Of a stretch of DNA of 64,000 nucleotides, positions 58,685 through 64,000 are shown piece after piece (position 1 is the first letter of the stretch; each line of letters opens with the position of its first letter). The stretch is from an uncultured Phycisphaerae bacterium. GTDB lineage: Bacteria; Planctomycetota; Phycisphaerae; UBA1845; Fen-1342. A model generated the notes under the pieces. That model saw only the letters and a program-made list of their open reading frames with translations. It did not search any database and had not been told where the DNA came from. The position numbers and the translations under genes were made by a program. The stretch lies in assembly GCA_937928595.1 (NCBI GenBank), contig CALGJV010000011.1, positions 203,173 to 267,172 on the forward strand, read 5' to 3'.

Positions 58685-60994
58685 TCAGCCGGCCCGGCGG
58701 GTCGGCAAGGGTCGGTCCGGTTCCACCTCTGTGGGCAGCGTCCAAGGGGGCCCGGCGGTCGTCACCGTGCCCCCGCGACCGACGATCGGCAGGCGGACGG
58801 TCGCCGCATCGTCGCCCGCCCGCATCGTGAGCACGGCGTCGGACTCGCCGAATTCGACCGCGGCGGCGGGCGGCGTGTCCGCGGTGGCGCTGTCGGCCAC
58901 GAGCAGCGTGACGAACAGGAAACTGGTGCCCCGCTCGCCGGCTTCGACCTCGATCCGGCCCCAGTGCGGCGCGCGGCCGACCTCGGGTCCGAGCAGCGTC
59001 GGCTCGCCGAGGCGGTACCAGGCGTTGGCGTTGCCGTGGCGGTCGGCCGGCAGGATCAGCCGCTCGAAGCTGTCGGCGTCGCCGCCGACGTAGTTGCGGC
59101 CCGCGTGGGGGCCGCCCTTGATGAGCAGCTTGCGGGCCGGGCCGCCGACGATCGTCGTGCGTCGCACGGCCGGCAGCAGCGTCTGCATCCAGACGCCGCC
59201 GTCCGCCTCCGTCCAACGGAGCCACTGCGGAGCCTCGTAGCGCCAGATGCCGGCCGCGCGCGAAGTCCCGGCGATCTGCGCCGCGTCGCGCAGCTCCGCC
59301 CCGTCCACCCGCGGCCGGGCCGGGATATTCAATACCCAGGTCGGCGCGGACCGGGTAGTCGGCAGCGTGAGCCGGTCGATGACGAGCAGCGCGCGGCCCC
59401 AGAGGAACACGAACTCGCGCGAGAAGGCGGAGAGCGTGCGCGGCTCGTAGGCCGGGCTGAGGTCGAGCGCGACGTACGCGGCTGCATCGGTCTGGCCGTA
59501 GGCGAGGATGCGGCCGGTCACGCGGCCCTGGGTCTCAAGCGGCGTCGTGAAGTCCGTGCAGGTGCCTTCCACACAGCGCTGGCCGCCGGTGGGGCGGTAG
59601 ATGGCGCCGTACCAGCGGACAGCGCGGGCGGCATCCCAGACGACGATCGTGTTGTGGGCGATCGTGGCGGTGTAGTACTGCTCAAAGTCGAAAGGCGCCT
59701 TCTCGTTCCCGAGCCGCTGCTCGCCGGCTTTGCTCGGGACCGCTTCCGAGGCGATGTCGTCGCCCCCGCCGACGGTCAGATGGCCGGCGCGGTGGATCAG
59801 AAAGTGGCCGGCGTCGAAGTGCTGCCGACGTCGCAGGAACGGCTGGCCGGCCTCGATCCACACAGCGGTCGTTTCGGGGCCGCGGCCGGCGCGGAAGACG
59901 ACGGCGCCGCCGAGCCGGCGGGCCAGTGGCCAGCGGTCGGGATCGACCGGGGCGATTTCGGCGGTCTCCCACACGATCGGCACCCATTCCCAGATCCCGG
60001 CGACGGCCGCGGCCGCGGGCTCGGTGAGCCGTGTGGCGACCTCGGTCGCCAGCGCGGCGGCGCAAGGATCGCCGGTGCGCGCCGCGAACAGGTGCGCCGT
60101 CAGCGGAAACAGGTCCGCGAAGTCGGGCGCGGGGGAGAGCGGGGCGCGGCCGGCGTCGTCGCGGAGGAACTGGTGCTGGAGCGCGGGGTGTGGAGTCTGG
60201 GCGGCGAGGTAGTGCTCGAGCCAGCGGCCGACCGTCTCGCGGTGCTCGTTCCAGAGTTTGCGCTCGGTGACACGGCTCCCCAGTTCGAGAAGCAGGGCCG
60301 TGTCGAGCTCCTCGCGCGCGGCCGCGGCCGGGCCGGTGGGGGTGAGGCCGCGTGCGGCGAGGAAGGCGGGAAGCGTCGTCTCCAGGTACTTGCGGGCGGC
60401 CTCGAGCAGGGTGCGGCGCTGGGGCCCCCAGCTCGGGCTCGGTTCGCGGCCCTCGTCCAGCGCGAGCGTGAGAGCGAGCCCGGTGAGCCGCTCGCGAAAG
60501 CGCCGGGCGTCCAACGGGCTGTCGCCCGCGGCGAGCGGCGCGAGCCGCCGCCGGAGATTCAGGATGAACGCGTCGCGCGCGGCCGGCTCGAGGGCGTCCC
60601 AGCACCAGTCCAGCGCGATGACGAGCTCGAGCACCTGCGCGTCGTTGGGCGGGGGATCTTGCAGGGCGGCGCTCAGAAACGCGCGCTGCGCGCCTGCGGT
60701 CGCAGTGTCCGGGTCGACGAGCTGGAGGAACGCTGCGGCCAGGATTTCGCCGGCCAGCGGATCGCCGTCCGGGCGATGGGCGAAGTGGCCGCGGACGGTC
60801 TGGAACTCCCGCGCGCGGGCGCCGAAGCGGCCCGCGCCAGGCGGCGGCACGGCGCTCGGAAGGCCGATGCCGCAAGCATGGCGGATCCGCGGCAGGTCCT
60901 CCGCAGTGATCAGCAATCGCGGCCCCGCCGCTCGGACCGGCGGCGCGGCGAGCAGCAGCGCGAGCCCGAGGCACGAACAGGCGCGTCTGAACAT
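58685..60994 (-). CDS. Secreted heparinase II/III-like protein
   Basis: A 769-aa exported polysaccharide lyase-like protein. The signal peptide ends near PPVRA. An alpha-helical toroid follows (about 30-390), with ALDWCWDAL as in chondroitin AC-type lyases. The heparinase II/III beta domain includes HFDAGHFLIHRAGHLTVG and the conserved AHNTIVVWD; these His-containing stretches match the family. The C-terminus is beta-sandwich-like. The substrate could be an acidic glycan, but specificity is not readable. The ATG at 60994 has GAGG about 9 nt upstream. It converges on kbl and is divergent from mtnP. Confidence 0.85.
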   Translation of the reverse strand: MFRRACSCLGLALLLAAPPVRAAGPRLLITAEDLPRIRHACGIGLPSAVPPPGAGRFGARAREFQTVRGHFAHRPDGDPLAGEILAAAFLQLVDPDTATAGAQRAFLSAALQDPPPNDAQVLELVIALDWCWDALEPAARDAFILNLRRRLAPLAAGDSPLDARRFRERLTGLALTLALDEGREPSPSWGPQRRTLLEAARKYLETTLPAFLAARGLTPTGPAAAAREELDTALLLELGSRVTERKLWNEHRETVGRWLEHYLAAQTPHPALQHQFLRDDAGRAPLSPAPDFADLFPLTAHLFAARTGDPCAAALATEVATRLTEPAAAAVAGIWEWVPIVWETAEIAPVDPDRWPLARRLGGAVVFRAGRGPETTAVWIEAGQPFLRRRQHFDAGHFLIHRAGHLTVGGGDDIASEAVPSKAGEQRLGNEKAPFDFEQYYTATIAHNTIVVWDAARAVRWYGAIYRPTGGQRCVEGTCTDFTTPLETQGRVTGRILAYGQTDAAAYVALDLSPAYEPRTLSAFSREFVFLWGRALLVIDRLTLPTTRSAPTWVLNIPARPRVDGAELRDAAQIAGTSRAAGIWRYEAPQWLRWTEADGGVWMQTLLPAVRRTTIVGGPARKLLIKGGPHAGRNYVGGDADSFERLILPADRHGNANAWYRLGEPTLLGPEVGRAPHWGRIEVEAGERGTSFLFVTLLVADSATADTPPAAAVEFGESDAVLTMRAGDDAATVRLPIVGRGGTVTTAGPPWTLPTEVEPDRPLPTRRAG

Positions 60995-61223
60995 GCACGA
61001 ATCCTCTGGGAGGCCGGCGCGTAGCGTGGACGGATGCCGGCCCCGGGTCAACCGCGCGGCCGTGAGCGGCGCCGGGTATACGGGCGGCCGAGCGTCCTCG
61101 AGCGGCTGGAGTGGGCGGCTGGGGCGGCGCGGGGGGTGGAGGTAGAATCCGCGGCGGCGCGGCCGGCGGGTGACTCGCGCGGATGAGGCGCAGCGCGGGC
61201 GGCGGTGCCCGGCGGAGCATGGC

Positions 61224-62108
61224 ATGATCGGCGTCATCGGCGGCACGGGACTGGGCGAGGCCCTGTTCGGCGAGGCGGGCGGGCAGGTACAGGACATCAC
61301 CACGCCCTTCGGCCGGCCGAGTGCCCCGGTGCGGATCGTGCGGTGGCACGGGCTCGATGTGGCGCTGCTGCCGCGGCACGGCGAGGGGCACTTGTTCAAT
61401 CCGTCGCAGGTGCCGTACCGGGCGAATATCTACGCGCTGAAGGCCCTGGGCGTGACGCACGTGCTGGCGAGCGGGGCGGTGGGCTCGCTGCGGGAGCACA
61501 TCCAGCCGCGGGACCTGGTGATCGTGGACCAGCTCATTGACCGGACGTACCGCCGCGCGCCGACGTTCTTCGATGACGGGCTGGCGGTGCATGTCGAGTT
61601 CGCCCAGCCGTTCTGCCCGCAGCTCCGCGAGCTGCTCTTGTCGGTGGCGGGGCGGGTCGAGACGACCGTTCACGCGGCGGGCACGTACGTCTGCATGGAA
61701 GGGCCCGCGTTCAGCACGGCGGCCGAGTCGCACGGGCACCGAAGCGGGGGCGGCGACCTGATCGGCATGACGGCGCTGCCCGAGGCGAAGCTGGCCCGCG
61801 AGGCCGAGATGAGCTACGCCCTCGTGGCACTCGTGACGGACTACGACTGCTGGCGGCCCCACGCGCCAGGCAGCACGCCGCAGGCGCTGCTGGCCGAGAT
61901 CATTGGGAACCTGAAAGCGGCCACGACCCACGCGCTGACGCTGATCCGGGCGGCGATCGAGACGTTCGCGGAGCGGCCGCTGCCGCCGGGGCCGATCCAA
62001 ACGGGCCTCGACCTGGCGGTGTGGACCGACCGGGCCAAGATCACGCCGGCGGTCGTGGCGCGGTACGGCGTGCTGCTGGAGCGGTACCTGCGCGCGCGAC
62101 CGCAGTAG
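61224..62108 (+). CDS. mtnP: 5'-methylthioadenosine phosphorylase
   Basis: Phosphorolyses 5'-methylthioadenosine to adenine and methylthioribose-1-phosphate in methionine salvage. 294 aa. N-terminal IGVIGGTGLGEALF, LLPRHGEGHLFNPSQVPYRA and HVLASGAVGSLRE are diagnostic, as is CMEGPAFSTAAES. The substrate part LIGMTALPEAKLAREAEMSY and VTDYDCWRP points to MTA rather than inosine/guanosine. The start at ATG 61224 follows GGAG by about 6 nt. TAGAAT at 61143-61148 may be the -10 box. Downstream recJ follows by 90 bp on the same strand. Confidence 0.92.
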   Translation: MIGVIGGTGLGEALFGEAGGQVQDITTPFGRPSAPVRIVRWHGLDVALLPRHGEGHLFNPSQVPYRANIYALKALGVTHVLASGAVGSLREHIQPRDLVIVDQLIDRTYRRAPTFFDDGLAVHVEFAQPFCPQLRELLLSVAGRVETTVHAAGTYVCMEGPAFSTAAESHGHRSGGGDLIGMTALPEAKLAREAEMSYALVALVTDYDCWRPHAPGSTPQALLAEIIGNLKAATTHALTLIRAAIETFAERPLPPGPIQTGLDLAVWTDRAKITPAVVARYGVLLERYLRARPQ

Positions 62109-62198
62109 ACCCGCACGGGGCCGTTACCCCGGGCAACGGCAGTGACGCGCACGGCGACGTTGGCGAGAAGTACATCGGACGGATGCGAGGCGCACCGA

Positions 62199-63995
62199 AT
62201 GGGCTTGGATTCCAACGGACTGGAACGCAACGGCAACGGTCTGAACGGCGACGGTGCGGCCACGACCCGCGTCGAGCGGCACTGGGTCATCGCTCCGACC
62301 CATCCTGAACGCGACCGCCTCGCGCGCGAGGCCGGCGTGCCGCCGCTGCTGGCCCAGCTCCTCTTGGCTCGCGGCGTGTCGACCGCCGCGGAGGTCGGTC
62401 CGTTCCTCGCGCCCGACTTGAAGGCCCTGCTGCCGCCCGACACGCTCCCGGGCGCACCGCAGGCCGCCGCCCGGCTCGCGGCGGCGGTCCGCGACCGGCG
62501 GCCGATCGTTATCTACGGCGACTACGACGTGGACGGCGTGACCGCCACGGCGCTGCTGTGGCACATCCTGCGGCTGGCGGGTGCGGAGGTCCGGTTCTAC
62601 ATCCCGAGCCGGTTCGACGAGGGATACGGGGTCAACGCCGAAGCGTTGGAAAGTATTGCGGCGGAGGGCGGCCGTGTGGTGGTCACCGTCGACTGCGGGA
62701 TCACGGCCGTCGCGGAGGCCGAGCGGGCGCGGGCCCTGGGACTCGAGCTGATCATCACCGACCACCACCAGCCGCAGGAGCGTCTGCCCGCGGCCGCGGC
62801 GGTCGTGCACCCGACGGCGCTGGGGCCGAGCCCGAACCCGCACCTGTCGGGGGCAGGGGTGGCGCTGAAGGTCGCGTGGGCGCTGGCCCAGGAGCTGTCC
62901 GGCGCGAGCCGGGTGCGGCCGGACTTTCGCGAATACCTGGTGGAGGCGATGGCGCTGGCGGCGCTGGGGCTGGTGGCGGACGTCGTGCCGCTCGTCGGCG
63001 AGAACCGGATCCTGGCGAGCTTCGGTCTGCGGCAAGTGGCGCGCTCGACGAACCCGGGCCTGATTGCGCTGCGCGAGGTATCGGGCCTGGCGGACAAGGA
63101 GCACACCGACGACTACGACGTGGGGTTCCTGCTGGCGCCGCGGCTGAACGCGGTGGGCCGGATGGGACACGCGCGGCTGGCGGTCGAGCTGTTCACGCGG
63201 GCGGACCTCGAGCGGGCGCGTGAGATCGCCCGCGCGCTCGACGCGCAGAACCGCCAGCGGCAGGAGGTCGAGCGGCAGATCGTCAAGCAGGCCGAGGCGC
63301 TCGTGCTGGAACGCGGCTTCCACCGCGAGAACGTGCGCGGCATCGTGCTCGCGAGCGCGGACTGGCACCCGGGCGTGATCGGCATCGTGGCGGCGCGGCT
63401 GGTCGAGCGCTTCCATCGCCCGACGGTGCTGATCGCTCTGGACGACGAGGCCGGGCAAGGCTCCGGGCGCAGCGTGCGGCACTTCCCGCTGCACGAGGCG
63501 CTGGCGGCGTGCGGGGGCCACCTGCTCAGCCACGGCGGGCACGCGATGGCCGCGGGCGTGAAGCTCCGCGCCGACCAGGTCGCGGCGTTCACGGCGGCGT
63601 TCCAGGCCGAGGCGGCCCGGCGGCTGACGGCGGCGGACCTGCGGCCGCAACTGCGTCTGGACGACGAGGTCGGGCTGGCGGCGCTGACGCCGGACGTCGT
63701 GGAGGCCCTCCAGCGCATGGCGCCGTTCGGCGAGGGCAATCCGCGGCCGCGGCTGGCGACCTCGCCGGTGGAGCTGGCGGACCGGCCGCGGGTCGTCGGG
63801 CGAAGCGGTACGCACCTGCAATTCAGCGTGCGGCAGGAGGGCGCGTACCGAAAGGCGATTGCCTTCGGGCAGGGGGTGCACGCGGACGAGCTGGCGGAGC
63901 ACCGCCGCGTGCGACTGGCGTTCGAGCCGATCATGAACGACTGGAACGGCCAGCGGCGCGTGGAGCTGAAGGTGATCGACTGGAAGGGGGCGTAG
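62199..63995 (+). CDS. recJ: Single-stranded-DNA exonuclease RecJ
   Basis: A 5'-3' ssDNA exonuclease for recombination and repair. 598 aa. The DHH metal motifs are IYGDYDVDGVTATALLWHIL, VVTVDCGIT and LIITDHHQP. DHHA1 with SHGGHAMAAGV follows, and an OB-type C-terminal domain with MAPFGEGNPRP ends the protein. Start at ATG 62199 follows GAGG by 9 nt; GTG 62142 is another option but the added part is poorly conserved-looking. The gene ends 5 bp from the window edge and is complete. Confidence 0.95.
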   Translation: MGLDSNGLERNGNGLNGDGAATTRVERHWVIAPTHPERDRLAREAGVPPLLAQLLLARGVSTAAEVGPFLAPDLKALLPPDTLPGAPQAAARLAAAVRDRRPIVIYGDYDVDGVTATALLWHILRLAGAEVRFYIPSRFDEGYGVNAEALESIAAEGGRVVVTVDCGITAVAEAERARALGLELIITDHHQPQERLPAAAAVVHPTALGPSPNPHLSGAGVALKVAWALAQELSGASRVRPDFREYLVEAMALAALGLVADVVPLVGENRILASFGLRQVARSTNPGLIALREVSGLADKEHTDDYDVGFLLAPRLNAVGRMGHARLAVELFTRADLERAREIARALDAQNRQRQEVERQIVKQAEALVLERGFHRENVRGIVLASADWHPGVIGIVAARLVERFHRPTVLIALDDEAGQGSGRSVRHFPLHEALAACGGHLLSHGGHAMAAGVKLRADQVAAFTAAFQAEAARRLTAADLRPQLRLDDEVGLAALTPDVVEALQRMAPFGEGNPRPRLATSPVELADRPRVVGRSGTHLQFSVRQEGAYRKAIAFGQGVHADELAEHRRVRLAFEPIMNDWNGQRRVELKVIDWKGA

Positions 63996-64000
63996 GGCGG

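Overview
This is a gene-dense, very GC-rich bacterial chromosome segment with no rRNA, tRNA, CRISPR array or insertion sequence that I could see. The best guess at source is a Planctomycetota member, perhaps related to Phycisphaerae. The grounds are three secreted proteins ending in the doublet D-L-N-C-D-G-x-V-N-F-D-D-I-D-P-F, FG-GAP and LTXXQ-like secreted proteins, an overlapping ECF sigma/anti-sigma pair, and heparinase and DUF2934 genes. The assignment is an inference from gene content; there is no marker RNA here.

Layout. 0.2-8.9 kb (minus): trxA, addB, addA, gpsA, joined by short overlaps and read from a good TTGATT-16-TAGAAT promoter. 9.1-16.8 kb (plus): three exported peptidases of different families (S8 with P-domain, M14, M1), each ending in the same dockerin-like Ca-loop doublet, with rsmG between them. 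16.8-20.2 kb (minus): mrdA-rodA, the elongation peptidoglycan synthase pair. 20.7-24.3 kb (plus): acetyl-CoA synthetase with a strong terminator, then an OFA-type MFS transporter. 24.4-28.6 kb: a membrane protein, a secreted alpha/beta hydrolase, a 2-Cys peroxiredoxin, a DUF2934 protein and a sugar isomerase-like TIM barrel.

28.7-39.9 kb is a surface-polysaccharide region. Two overlapping GT4 genes (plus) face a tightly coupled four-gene minus-strand operon (tandem GT-B protein, unknown 142-aa protein, HAD/COG5610 protein, GT2). A DUF58 gene and a GT39-like membrane mannosyltransferase follow, the latter overlapping tilS. The 3' ends of the GT2 and DUF58 genes carry the same unusual module: an 8-bp-register degenerate repeat (GTGRGMAN) followed by a large GC-rich inverted repeat. 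I consider this the most interesting non-coding signal.

41.5-46.1 kb: M29 aminopeptidase, a Ktr/Trk potassium uptake pair, xseB without xseA, and a ComF-like protein with an altered PRPP motif. 46.1-50.7 kb (minus): a TlyA-like methyltransferase lacking its S4 domain, a lipoprotein, a ten-repeat FG-GAP protein and an LTXXQ-like helical secreted protein. 50.9-52.3 kb: a membrane-anchored coiled-coil protein whose C-terminus looks like a BRCT domain. 52.4-57.2 kb (minus): a HEAT-like protein, a small membrane protein, ECF sigma factor, anti-sigma factor and pyrD. 57.4-64 kb: kbl, a heparinase II/III-like protein (minus), mtnP and recJ.

A -10-like hexamer TAGAAT or TACAAT recurs upstream of many genes and probably marks the housekeeping promoters of this organism.
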